NCBI GenBank assembly: GCA_023935145.1
Contig: CM043700.1
Span: forward strand, 70,259,120-70,323,119
Length of the DNA stretch: 64,000 nucleotides
Source of the DNA: Bretschneidera sinensis
Taxonomy: Eukaryota; Streptophyta; Magnoliopsida; Brassicales; Akaniaceae
Direction of reading: 5' to 3'
Every line of letters starts with the position of its first letter. Position 1 is the first letter of the stretch. Below, piece after piece: positions 22,191-32,720 of this stretch. The notes under the pieces were generated by a model. The model made no database searches. It was given only the letters and a program-made list of their open reading frames with translations, and had not been told where the DNA came from. The translations under genes and the position numbers were made by a program.

Positions 22191-22518
22191 ACTTAATTTT
22201 TTCTCACATTTCATGCCATTTTTGCAAAACCTTAGCTTTCTCTCTCTCAAAATCCTTATTTTTAGCCCAAAAACTCTTGAAATAACTCCATAGAACTCTT
22301 AATCTTACCTCAAATCACATCATTTTCAACTTTTAACAGTCGAATCTTCATCTTTTTACTAAATTCCTATCACCAAACAAAAATTTCTAAGATTTTGAGA
22401 GAATACGAATCAAGAAAACTGTTGCCAGACCTCACGTACCCACGAGGCCTAGATCACAAAATTCCACAGCACCAGACTCTAGAGAGAAAGGGATAACTAG
22501 TTCCTTGAGCAAGAAAGT

Positions 22519-23701
22519 GATGACCGAGCTCGATGATTCGCTTTTCTGGAATCTCGTCGTCAAAAGCTGGTATAACACTGTCATTAACATAAGAAAATAA
22601 TGATGGGTAGATTCGTAGATTTCGATTCTATTCGTTATGCTAATTTTGATGTACTTCCCGCTTTTGAGGCAATAGGCCTAACCACACTTGTTAATATCCA
22701 TCATGAATACTACCCCCGCCTCATTCATAAATTCTATGCCAACATAGTTAAACCCAGTCCCCTAGCTCTTAGATTTAAGGCTAGTGTTATGGGTATAGAG
22801 TTTAAGGTAACTACTGACCTATTGGTCAATATACTGATAATCCCCGTGGTAGGGATCTTGTGGCATCTGGATGGATGGCCAAAAAATTTTGATTACGAGG
22901 AAGCATATCAGATAGTTAGGGGAGACTCTAACTATGTCTTTCGACCCATTGCATTTTATCAATATAGTGACATGCCCCTTGACTCAAAATTGTTCAACTT
23001 CATTGTGAGTTGGACCATCCACCCTCGATATGGGAGTTGGGGTTATATGTCCAAAATAGACATAGTATTGATTTAGTGTCTCAAAACTAGACACCATTTC
23101 AATATCTACCCACTCTTGCTCGCCAATATGATCAATGGTGAAGCACATGACTCTGGGTGCCTCTTATATGGCATGTTCATCACCCTGATCCTCCAACACT
23201 TTAAAGTTCTCTTGCCTGCCTATGAAGTTGAAGACATCGGCCCTAAAGACATCATCAATGTCTCTTCATTGAAGAAGATGGGGTGCACGATCCAAAATGG
23301 TATGGTTCATTCTAAGGCTGGGAAGAACATTCAGATTAAGGATGATGATCACAGCGATAAGGATGAAAATGTACCTGATGATGTAGCTCCTCCTACTATC
23401 ATGGACACTGATGAGCAGTCCACAACATGTTGGACATGGTGGCTAGACTACAGGTCAGACTGGACATGATGGTTTATTACAGACGATAGCAAGCCTCTAG
23501 ATATCCATGCAGTCTGGATTCTAGAGCTTGAGCTCTTCCATCGACCAGAGCTTCTAGATGGTGCAGACCGACATTGATCATATGCGTCACGATCTCAGCA
23601 CCCTACAGGATGATTTCGAGTTACTCCGAGAGCACTCAGAAGGATCATTGGCTGAGATTCTAGATCTTCTCCGAGATAGCTCTGACTCCTCTACTCACTG
23701 A
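22519..23701 (+). pseudogene. C1 ORF3, plant retrotransposon accessory protein (env position)
   Basis: A candidate ATG is at 22519. The main open parts are 22600-23076 and 23116-23469, and the frame is traceable to a TGA at 23699-23701. It reads YANFDVLPAFEAIGL, FYANIVKPSPLALRFKASV, GWPKNFDYEEAYQIVRG, YPLLLANMINGEAH and an acidic segment (DDDHSDKDEN). It ends with a probable coiled coil (TLQDDFELLREHSEGSLAEIL). This resembles the plant-specific domain known as putative plant transposon protein, found in many plant LTR elements; its function is not established. In Sirevirus-like elements this slot is called env-like, but I see no signal peptide or membrane segment. Stops near 22597, 23074 and in the tail break it. 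The homologous ORF is in C2 (35370-36626). Confidence 0.72.
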
Positions 23702-24395
23702 GTCATCAATTTTTATCATTTGTCTTTACTTTTTTAGCTCCATGGATATTTTAGCAAGAACATTTCTTTTTATTCCTTTTTCATACATTCATCTACTCTG
23801 GTTGTATCAGATTTAACAATCAGTTTACTTAAGCTTGTGATGAATAGAAAGTTTTATATGCATGTTTACTTTCCATAGCTTTTAGCTCATGAATGTGAAT
23901 TAGTTTTAGCTATATAGTTGCTTAGTTTGAGCCCTTATTGCTCATACATATGCCTTTAATGTTTCAAGCTTCTATGCAAACTTCTGATTCTTCTCGGGAG
24001 GTCTTCCCAACTCTGGTTTATGTTTAACTTTTTGAACAAGTTTTTTTATGCCTTATCTTCATGTCTATGGTAAACAATTTGCTTATTTTTGAGTTTACTC
24101 CGCTTTTCTGCTGTTGTCAAAACGGGGGAGAAAAAGAGAAAAAACTGTGTAAACTAATATAGAGCATAATTTTAGGGGGAGCATTGCTCCGAACATGTTA
24201 AAATGCCTAAAACAGTCTTGCATTATCTTGCATTGCTTGGTTGGGATTGTTATTATTATCATTGAATGCTTGCAGGTTGGTTTTTATCATAAAAAACATA
24301 AGAAACTCTGCCCAAATTTTATAAAAAAAACAACACTTAGTTTTTAAAACTGTTTTTTCTCTCCTTAGTTTTGTCGTCATCAAAAAAGGGGAGAT
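23702..24395 (+). other. C1 3' untranslated region with several polypurine runs
   Basis: Contains AAAACGGGGGAGAAAAAGAG near 24119, TTTTAGGGGGAGC near 24171 and the true tract AAAAAAGGGGAGA (24382-24394) directly before the LTR. Repeated polypurine-like runs in this position are known from Sireviruses. Nothing else was recognised. Confidence 0.65.
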
Positions 24396-25539
24396 TGTTG
24401 ACTCATATTTGATTTTAATAATGAAAAAACACTACTTAAATTATACTAACAGTTTTATCTAAGTGTTTAAGCGAAAAAACCATTCAGTACAGAAACAAGA
24501 TGCAAGAACACAACACATTTAGACACCAAAAGAAGATAGAAGATCTAGAATAGACACTAAGGTAATTGAATTACATTGTAAATATCTAGATTTCAATTAC
24601 CTAGCTTGATATATGGCTTAATTCACAAAAAGGCTTTGACAAAACTAAAATACAAAAAATGTTTCTAAGTCAAAAACTGTTTTGAAACATAAAAACTGGG
24701 TTTAAGGACAACCCAGTCGACTGGGTCTCTATACTAGTCGACTAGGAAAATGGATAGTAAGCTCCCAGTCAACTGGTAATAGGACCCAGTCAACTAGTAA
24801 CTTCACCTAGTCGACTGGTCCTATGACACAATCGACTGATACTCTCACTTAGCCTAAAAGTGAACTTTTTTCACTTGACCCAGTCGATTGGTAATTTAAA
24901 AATATGACCGTTTGAGACGTAGGACTTGAGCATTTAACGCTCTAAACCTACCAAATCAGTGTCTAACTACTATATATGTCCAAGGCTATAAAAACTCTTT
25001 TCAATGAGCATTTAAAAAGTAGAAGATAGCACATTCAATCAATCTAATAGCTCATTAAAGTCTTGAAAAATTTATTGTGAGCCATTATTAAAGGTTGTTA
25101 TTTAAAGAGATATATTCTTCATTTGTAAAGCATTCATTGCTATCTCTCTACTATTCTTTACATTTAATACCATTTATTGTAAAGAAAAAGAGTTGGTGTA
25201 ACTCTTAGAGTGTTTAGGATTAAACACTTCGTTGTAACTTCCTTATGGAAGAGATTGTTTGTAAGGTTTGTGCAACACTTGTGAAGTTGCTCAACTATGA
25301 TTAGTGGATTACTTCAAGAAGATTCCTTGAATATAGTGGACGTATGGTCGAAGAGATTCCGATATTGCCAAACCACTATATACGGAGTTTGCATATTCTC
25401 TTCCTTAACTCATTTATTTTCAAGCATATTATTTGATTGTGTGCCTTGCTTATTGAACCTTTAAAATTGTGAGTTAATTAGCAAAAAGCTTTTTAAAACC
25501 CAATTCACTCCCCCTCTTGAGTTTGTACCTCAATTTACA
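24396..25539 (+). repeat. C1 3' LTR, full length
   Basis: 1144 bp, TGTTGACTCATATTTG ... ACCTCAATTTACA. It holds the CAGTCGACTGG array (24704-24890), a probable TATA box CTATAAAAACTC near 24989, and the U5 end. Comparison with the 5' LTR shows the deletion in the latter and many substitutions. Confidence 0.9.
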
Positions 25540-27619
25540 TTTCGAATAGACTAGCTCTTCGAAAAAAACCATAAAGATGGTAGTTTGCTAGCTTCATACA
25601 ATCTTCTAATAACTTCATCTTTTTGAATGCATCGTAGTACACAATGTCCTGTAATGAGCCATTGTCTACCAAAATCCTTTTGATCATGAAATTGAACATG
25701 ACAAGAGTTACGACCGCTACATCATCATGAAGGAATCACACTCCTTCCAAATCTTCATATATAAATTTGATGGTCTGATCAATTCGGGTTTTGTTTGTCG
25801 ACCTTTCCATTGAACCTACAAAATGGGCATAAGCATTACAAGAATTTAAGGATTTCCCCCCGAAGACTGACCCCTCGAAGATAGTTCAGATGACACTTGT
25901 TGTGGGGGCATTATCCAAAATTTTCCTTTTGCTTCATTGTCTATGATTGTTATTTTTTCTGTCGAGGCTTCGCATTGACTTGTTCCCGTCTTTGTGGTTG
26001 GGGCTCTTTTTGTGACTCGAGATTTATCTTGAGTTGATCTTGATAAATTTTCTTAAATATCCTCTCTAGATCAGCCTTCTGATCTTATCTTTCAGATGTC
26101 TACACTCATTTGTGTCATGGCTATGATCTTTATGGAAGCGGTTGAATGGGCTCATGTCCTTTTTACTAGGAGCAAACTTGATCTTAGGAGGCCACCAGGT
26201 GATATCTTGGTTTGTAATTTCCATCAAAAAGTTTGTCCTTGAGTTATGAGGGGAGTGTAAGTTTCAAATCCTCGAAGGACTCTTGATTTTTTGGTCTCTC
26301 GACTATCATTTCAACCTCCAATTCTTTGGTCATTTTTAGGCTTGGGTTCTTCTAACTCTTTCGTTTTCTTACTCATCAAGGCTTCTTCTCTTTGCTGGTG
26401 GAAGGCCTAAACCTTCTCAACGATAACAAATTCGTCGGCTTTAGTTGATAAGGCTGGCATTGTGTGCAGTGAATTTCTAGATAAGAAATGGATGATGTAT
26501 GAGGTTGAAGATCATTGACGAAAGCCATAACTGCTACCATGATTGAGGTGAAATGAGAAATGTAGTCTCGGAGCTCCTTAACATGTTGAGTTATGGTCAA
26601 CAGGCTCTAAAGAGTCTTTTTGGGGTCTCCACTGCTGAAGAAGTGGGTTTTGAATTTCTCGTTAGGATCGTCAAATGATCTTATGGAACCAAATAAAAAA
26701 TGAGAAAACCATGTCCTTATTATCTCACGTATCATTATTGTGAAGGTTCGACACATGACCACTTCAGAGTGGCCATGAATAAACATCAAAGACTTGAAAA
26801 TCTCTAGGTGGTCAATAGGTCATGTTTTCCCCGTATAAGGTTCTATGTGAGGCATATTGAAATTAGGCGGCATTTTTTTGTCCATAAGCTCTTTAGAATA
26901 AGGGTTACCTGAAGGTCTGATTTCATCAAAGATGTTACCTCGACTACCTTTCAAAGCTTGGCTAATACGCTCCTTCATTTCTTTTAATTGCATACTAACC
27001 TTGAAATTATCTTGCTCCTGCTATATAGATGGATGGAAATTCGATATGGACTCGTCGTCCCAAATAGATTGTTAAGGACTTCGCCGACTTGGTTCTCCTC
27101 TTTCAATAGGGTGCCAACGACTTTTATCCCTCGCAGGTCAGTCGTGCCTCTTTCCTAAGCTTACTTCTTTCGATCGGGTACTCAAATCTTAGAATGCGGC
27201 CTCAACCGTTATTCTGGTTGTGTTAGAAGCTTGAACTGGCAACGCCGAGTCCTGCTTGGTTTAGGGACCAACTGGTTGAACTGTGCAGCGAGGTCATCGA
27301 AGCGATGTTGAAAGGAGTTGTACTCGACTCGGCTAACTGGGGCGGCCATGGTCTCAAGAATCTCGCCTTGAGCACCATGGTTCGACCGTGATTCAGCTTG
27401 GCGATGAGATAGAGTCTGCTAATCGTTCGTCTCGAGTTAGTTTCGGCTTCTCGAAGCGCGATGAGGTTTTTTTTTTTTTTTTTCCATCCATTAGAGATGG
27501 TGGTGGAGGCAGTTCAGGTGGATACGTAGCGTTGATCTCGGGTGTCGGATGAACAATGTTTCTTAGTGGAGGGTGGATTCTACCTAGGTAGCATCTCTTA
27601 ACAAATGAAGATTATCGAT
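25540..27619 (-). pseudogene. G2 gag and N-terminal protease, decayed
   Basis: On the minus strand from about 26880: the LEIFKSLMFIHGHSEVVMCRTF block, TWFSHFLFGSIRSFDD, SLLTITQHVKELRDYISHF, which is the retrotransposon Gag core. At about 26150-26090 it reads RFHKDHSHDTNECRHLK, a conserved gag C-terminal motif of Tat-like elements. At about 25700-25560 it reads DIVYYDAFKKMKLLEDCMKL and NYHLYGF, the early protease. Many frameshifts separate these. The 27050-27620 stretch is leader sequence with a T-run at 27467-27484 and no clear coding. Confidence 0.75.
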
Positions 27620-27638
27620 TTCCCACGAACGACCCCAA
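27620..27638 (-). other. G2 primer-binding site, degenerate
   Basis: The minus strand reads TTGGGGTCGTTCGTGGGAA directly after the LTR end CATCAACA. It corresponds to the common gypsy TTGGCGCCGT...GTGGGAA site with several changes. Confidence 0.6.
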
Positions 27639-28042
27639 TGTTGATGCCAAAAACAAGTTGAATCTACTTGGGTCAACCTAGGTCATCTTTGGAGGTTAAA
27701 TCTGATCAAATTTAGTTCGAGGCACTTCAAAAGAAAGCCAACTCGAAGTATTTTTCTATGAGAAGGGTCCTTCGATGATTAAATCATTGTACGATTAGAA
27801 GGAGTGAAGTAAAGAAATAGAGAAAGTGTATCCAAAATGAGTTACCAGGAATAGTGCTTATATTTATAGGACCTAAGATAAGTAAGTTACCATTATACCT
27901 TAAGTGCAAAATTACCCATGTACCCTTTAGGATTGCTACATGTGTCTCTTATTGGACAATATATTCAACCCACATAATTTACTAATAAAGTCTAATCTTA
28001 ATTTTATTTTTCAAATTATTACTTTTTAAACAGAACCTAACA
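27639..28042 (-). repeat. G2 5' LTR
   Basis: About 404 bp in minus orientation, TGTTAGGTTCTG ... GGCATCAACA, with a TATA box (CCTATAAATATAAGC) near 27880-27865. The start is set by the TG and by LTR size; the second LTR is not in the window, so this boundary is inferred. Confidence 0.6.
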
Positions 28043-29675
28043 AACTTCATATAAGTTTTACTCTTACGACATACATAGACTGAACTTGTTTCAAGTTATC
28101 ATCATCACAATCAAATAAAAAAAAAAAAATGTTAAGAAGCGCGAAAATAGTGAAAATTCAAACGAGCTAAGCAAAAGGCGTAATGAAAACTTTGAAACCT
28201 ATGGGTGACTTCCTAGTGTTTCACTAGATTAGACTTTCTAAAGTAGTCCACACCCTCCCACAAGATCGTGAAATTTGGACCACACACGTGCATTGTTTTT
28301 ATTTAAAAGCAAAAACTCCAGCGAAGTTTAAAGTTTTTATAAATAACTTTTGGTATAGTAACAAGAGATATCAAAATCGCTGTCAAATAACATGTTTGAA
28401 ACCAATCCTTAGTAAAAGGAAAAAAAAAAATTAGCTGCCAAGAAGTAGAATGGTTTTATGTTGATTCATTTTGTTCCCAAAAATTGACTCAATCAATAAT
28501 ACAAATTCCACATGTTCCCCAGCTAGTAGCTCTCTAGTGGCTCTTTTATTCACTTCACACTTCAATTTGTTTCCCAAAATATATGAGGCAAGAATTCCTA
28601 CTCTGATTCAAGTTCTGAAAACTCTTCCATTATTTATACATGATTCTTCTATTTCCAGAATCGATACATGCAATGAATTTTAAGGACATGATAGATTTAA
28701 GAACATTTTTCATCATATAATTCATTTTATTTGATTGGAATAATTTTTCCATAAGAGTTGCACATAATAATTGCAAGCTCTCATGTCAACAAGAGAAATT
28801 TTTATTATTAAAAAAATAAATTTTTTTCTTTGCGATTGTTTGAAGATCTTGATTAAGTTGATGTAGTCAAATTATATTTTTGTTATCTAAAAGCTAATTA
28901 GGTGGCTTATTGCTTTGCAAATTTTGACGCCAAAAATGATTTTTTTTTCTTCTTTCTGTTTACTCAATTCCCTATGTTTCTTATTGAGCCTCTTATTTCG
29001 AATATGTATAAAATCCCCATTCTCTTATTTGTAAATAAAGACATGTCGTGTATAGTTTTCTTAAAATAAATATAAAAAAAATGTGATGTTTTGGTGTATA
29101 AAAAGGACTTCCATCGTACATATGATTCAAATAGTTTTCCTTTAGAGATACACAATCCTTGCAAGCTCTCATATTAACAAGAGAAATTCTTCTTTTCTTA
29201 ACTAAGACAAGAGAAAAATTTTAGTACTCTAAAAATATTGTTATTTTATGGAGAGTTCACTGAATAATTTTTATATGGGATCCACATGATTTGATAAAGA
29301 TAAATAATACGTCTATACTATTGAATAATTTCAATCTAATCTAATAGCGTAAACTTAAAATTAAATGGGATAAGCATTCTATAAACCTAAAATTTTTTCA
29401 ACATGTCGACACAACAAAATTAATTGATTAATTAGTGACCCATATCAAAAGTAATTGGATGTTTTGTGGTCCACCGGTCGAATCTTCAATCAATAATTCT
29501 CTTTTAAATAACAAAAAGTTGTTATGACGAGAATTAAAAAGAAATAAAGTTTAAGTTAAATCATCGTACTAAAGAAAAAGTAATTAACAGATAATAATAA
29601 AGTATTGAAATATGATTAACATTTAGGTGCAAATTAACAATTATTTTTCTACAAACGTTAAATCGAAATTATCTA
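28043..29675. other. AT-rich intergenic DNA, 3' side of the dioxygenase gene
   Basis: No coding region I can support; a 70-codon open frame at 28471-28683 has no recognisable motif. A 30-bp near-identical segment (TTGCAAGCTCTCAT...) with some extra similarity upstream occurs at 28770-28800 and again at 29158-29190 as a direct repeat. The 3' untranslated region of the dioxygenase gene must lie just below 29676. No strong AATAAA was seen; a weak AATAAT is on the minus strand near 29640. Confidence 0.5.
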
Positions 29676-31978
29676 CTAAAGTTTTTTAATTAAGGAATCA
29701 ATTTGTGCTTTGCCACAAGGACCCTTTGTCCTAATAAAAAGTCTGTATTCATCATATGTCATGGGTTGATAGAGTGCAGGCCGGTCCTTAGTCACAAGTT
29801 CTTTTGCCGGTTCAATCAGCAAATCACTCTTTGGGTTATAGAACAGAGCCAGCGAAACACGCTCCTTAGTGGAATTCACGATCACACGATGCTCCACGCT
29901 CTTGTAAATTGCATTGCTTAGCACCTTAAAATAAAAAGATTACCGTAACTCTTTTATAAGAATAAGAAAGTTTTTTATGTTAAATTCATCGTTGAATTAA
30001 AAAGAAAGAGTAGTGTAATTTTGACGTCCAATTAAACTTATCTTTTTACCACAATTTCCGTTATTTCAAAATAAAATCTTGGTTCCTAAGCATCACTTAC
30101 ATGATAATTATCGTAAGTTCTCAATGTCTCACATTTTAAATCATTACTTTCAAAAATAAATATTTGAAAATCTCTTATGATAATATTAATATAAAATGAA
30201 TGCTTCCAAATATATATGACACATGCATAAAATAAATATAAAAAAACCCATGATAATTATAATGAGCTCCTTGCACAGTAACTTTTTGATGTGTCACATT
30301 TTAAACATTTAATTTTTTTAAAAAACCATTTATGCTCGCTCACTCATTTGAAATAGATTGAAAAACAGCAAGAGAGGTAGAAAAAAAAAAAAGAGATGAA
30401 AGCAGATATAACAGTAAAATATTGCTACGCGATGCTTTTTGAAAGAACTACTTGTAAAAGTTAAGGACATGTTTAGAAGGAGTTTTTTAAAACTTCAAAT
30501 CAGTTTTCAAAAACTCATTTTCATGTTTGACAAACAGTTTTCAAAAGTAATTTTTTTAAAATTGTTTTCAAAAAATCAGTTTTCAAAAATCGTTTTCTGA
30601 AAACTTCAAATTAGTGGTTTTCTGATATAATTTTCGAAAAATAGCCCTAAAATTAGTGTTCACTTCTCTGTTTCATTCTTCCTCCATAGTATATAAAAAA
30701 ATATTAAAATTTTGAAAATAAAATAATATTAATTATTTTTAAGTATTTAGTAAATATGAGAAATAAAATTAATATAAATTTTAAATTTAAACTCAAAATT
30801 AAAAATAATTACAAGATATATCAAAACAGTTTTCAAAACAAGATTATCCAAAAAACATTTCACTGTTTTCTATTTTGAAAACAGTTACAATTATTCAAAT
30901 ATGTTTAAAAAATATCATTAAACTGTTTTCTATTTTCGATTTTCGAAAACAAAAAATGATTACCAATAAAAGATTGAGAAATTTATTACCTGAATTTGAT
31001 CTCCTATGTTGACAATGAAAGCATTAGGGACAGGCATAACGGTGACCCAACTGTCACCTCGACGGACTTGGAGTCCGGCCACGTCTTCATCAGGCAAGAG
31101 AAGGGTCATGCCACCTGGATCTGAGTGTGAAGAGAGTCCTAATGTGAGGTCTGGTTGTGGACATTTTGGGTAGAAATTAACCCTTAAGCAGGCACCAATA
31201 TTCTCTCCACCAAAACAGTTTTGAAGATAATCCTCTCCTAATCCAAGATTTATAGACAGCAACTTCATTAGCGTTCCACATAGTTTGACCATTTCTTCCC
31301 CGTACTCCGCTATCAGTTTTCTGCCATTTGTAATATCAGGATTCATGAGCTCGTTAAAAAAATTAGTTTTCAAAATAAAAATTATACCACCATGTAGTTT
31401 ACTCCCTTACCACTTCAAGAAATTTGTAGTTATAAGCTCGAAAAGTTATTCATTACTTTGAAAATCTCCAATAATTTTTTAGTCCACACAGAGCTCAACT
31501 CTTAAAAATATTGAATAAGTTTAATTAATTCCTGATAGTTACTGCATATTCTTAGCATTACATATTTTTTTAAACATTATACTTTACATTAATTATTAAA
31601 AATATTGGACACGTTTTTTGCATGGAAAATACATGAATAATATCTGTCCAAAATGCACGCTTCGTGACTATTGTGAAGTCAAATTGATTTGATTTTTTTA
31701 ATAAATTTTAAAGTAAAAACAAATTTTTGAATAAATTGAATTTAGGTGGATAACTCAATAAATATATACCACATGCTAAATAAAAAATAATAGATACATA
31801 TGTGGCATAATTTTATTGGCTTGATCTATAAATGTATATGGGGTGTATGTAAAATTATATATATTTTTTTAGTAAGGATGGAAGATTTCAATCTTACCTT
31901 TTGATAGAGAATTTAATTTTTTTCACCATTGTAATAAGGTAAGGAAGACTAAAATAATTCAACGTTAGTAACGCTATA

Positions 31979-32019
<41 letters not shown>

Positions 32020-32599
32020 ACGTTAGTAACATTAATTATAGCACGTTTTAAATGCAAGGTTATAGAACATGATCATCACACGCTTACCTGCAAGATGGCG
32101 GTAGTTGAGGCCACTTACTCTGGTTTCTTAACGAGAGCGGAAATAAATGGAGATAGAAGTAATCACTCCAATCAAGAATCGCACCTTTCTCCACTCCTAA
32201 TCGACTACCGTACCCTTCGTACGTAGTAGGCGAGTTGGCGTACTCTTGCTTTACCTCCAACGGCAAGTTAAAGAACTCGCGCCATACCTCCCGAATACGC
32301 GCCATCAACTCTTGGCACACCCCATGGTTCACCACTTGGAAGAACCCCCACTCGCGACACGCGCTCGAGACGAGGCCCAGAGTCTCGCCTCGGATTTTGT
32401 CGTCGTCAGAGAGGAGGTTTTGCAGGTCGATAACGGGAATGTTTATAGTCATATGATCTTCTTGGTTGTTGATTAATTTAGTAGTAGGCCTATCAGATGG
32501 TGGTTTAATGTAACGGTCCGGCACGAAGCTTATACCGCTTTCCGATAAGGATTGGACCCTAACCACTGGTTCAAGCCAACTGATCAGTTGACAGTTCAT
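29676..32599 (-). CDS. 2-oxoglutarate/Fe(II)-dependent dioxygenase, jasmonate-induced oxygenase type, three exons
   Basis: Exons on the minus strand are 32599-32088, 31320-30990 and 29924-29676. Introns have GT-AG ends (32087-31321 and 30989-29925). Coding length 1092 nt gives 363 residues, normal for the plant DOXC family. The N-terminal DIOX_N domain (about residues 50-165) includes IPVIDLQNLL and WGFFQVVNHGV. The C-terminal double-stranded beta-helix has Fe ligands H236, D238 (SSHSDPGGMT) and H293 (VEHRV), and the 2-oxoglutarate pair R303 and S305 (ERVSLALFYNP). It should be a soluble cytosolic enzyme that oxidises a small molecule using O2 and 2-oxoglutarate. Overall sequence and the tail YRLFIRTKGPCGK resemble the Arabidopsis At5g05600 group, whose members hydroxylate jasmonic acid; the substrate here is an inference. 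No stop or frameshift disturbs the exons, unlike everything around it. It is the only likely functional gene in the window. Confidence 0.9.
30465..30985. repeat. Low-complexity AT-rich repeat in intron 2, MITE-like
   Basis: Dense in GTTTTCAAAA / TTTTGAAAAC motifs and rich in homopolymers, starting near ACATGTTTAGAAGGAG and ending near the exon 2 donor. Similar blocks are common in plant introns. No clean terminal inverted repeat or target duplication could be fixed. Confidence 0.35.
31959..32030 (+). mobile_element. Poly(A)-only retroposon footprint in intron 1
   Basis: A perfect 14-bp direct repeat TCAACGTTAGTAAC (31959-31972 and 32017-32030) flanks an insert of only GCTATAAT plus 36 A residues. 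A target duplication of this length with a 3' poly(A) is the hallmark of LINE-type target-primed insertion, here truncated at the 5' end to almost nothing. It is antisense to the host gene. Confidence 0.75.
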
Positions 32600-32720
32600 G
32601 TTTCAGTGAGTGGTAAATACCTAAATCAGAGAGAGAGAGAGAGAGGAAAATTGGTTCTTTGGGTTATATGGGGGTGAGAGTGAGAAGGGCTTTATATAAG
32701 GATTTAAATGGGATGATTTT
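32600..32720 (-). promoter_or_regulatory. Core promoter and 5' UTR of the dioxygenase gene
   Basis: The minus strand has a TATA box TATATAAA at 32698-32691, about 92 bases upstream of the ATG, which predicts a start near 32665-32660. The leader contains a CT repeat (GA on the plus strand, 32627-32644), a common feature of plant 5' UTRs. Confidence 0.65.

Larger units (their letters stand above)
16048..25539 (+). mobile_element. C1: Sirevirus-like Ty1/copia retrotransposon with a third ORF
   Basis: LTRs begin TGTTGACYCRTATTTGATTTT and end TTTACA. An initiator-Met tRNA site follows the 5' LTR. The order gag, protease, integrase, reverse transcriptase, RNase H is that of Ty1/copia. Three further traits fit the Sirevirus (SIRE/Maximus) branch: a large Gag with a coiled C-terminus, an extra ORF between RNase H and the 3' LTR, and several polypurine-like runs before the 3' LTR. 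The 5' LTR is 376 bp and the 3' LTR 1144 bp because of a deletion in the former. Gag, IN, RT and RH all carry stops or frameshifts, so the copy is inactive. It interrupts G2 protease. Confidence 0.88.
9086..28042 (-). mobile_element. G2: decayed Tat-like Ty3/gypsy element, minus strand, host of nested insertions
   Basis: Reading the minus strand from 28042 downward gives a 404-bp LTR, a primer-binding site, gag, protease, reverse transcriptase, RNase H and integrase down to about 9897, then an unassigned 3' part to 9086. The coding track is interrupted by the solo LTR 13588-15927 and by copia element C1 (16048-25539), both within protease. When each insertion is skipped, the flanking pieces continue the same protein family. 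Motifs such as HGVG after the protease, a YIDD RT site and RFHKDHSHDTNECRHLK in gag point to the Tat branch. Its own 3' LTR is not in the window, because E1 truncates it. Confidence 0.82.

Noticed and set aside
22082..22285. Open frame with a repeated VDWY motif
   Set aside because: It is the translation of the 20-bp CAGTCGACTGG tandem array; not a protein repeat under selection.
28471..28683. Small gene downstream of the dioxygenase
   Set aside because: 70 codons, no motif, ordinary intergenic composition, no promoter or splice signals seen.
29703..29921. Plus-strand open frame opposite exon 3
   Set aside because: Antisense to the conserved VEHRV...ERVSLALFYNP coding sequence; a shadow frame.
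32235..32476. Plus-strand open frames within exon 1 of the dioxygenase
   Set aside because: They are antisense to a well-supported coding exon and have no motif.
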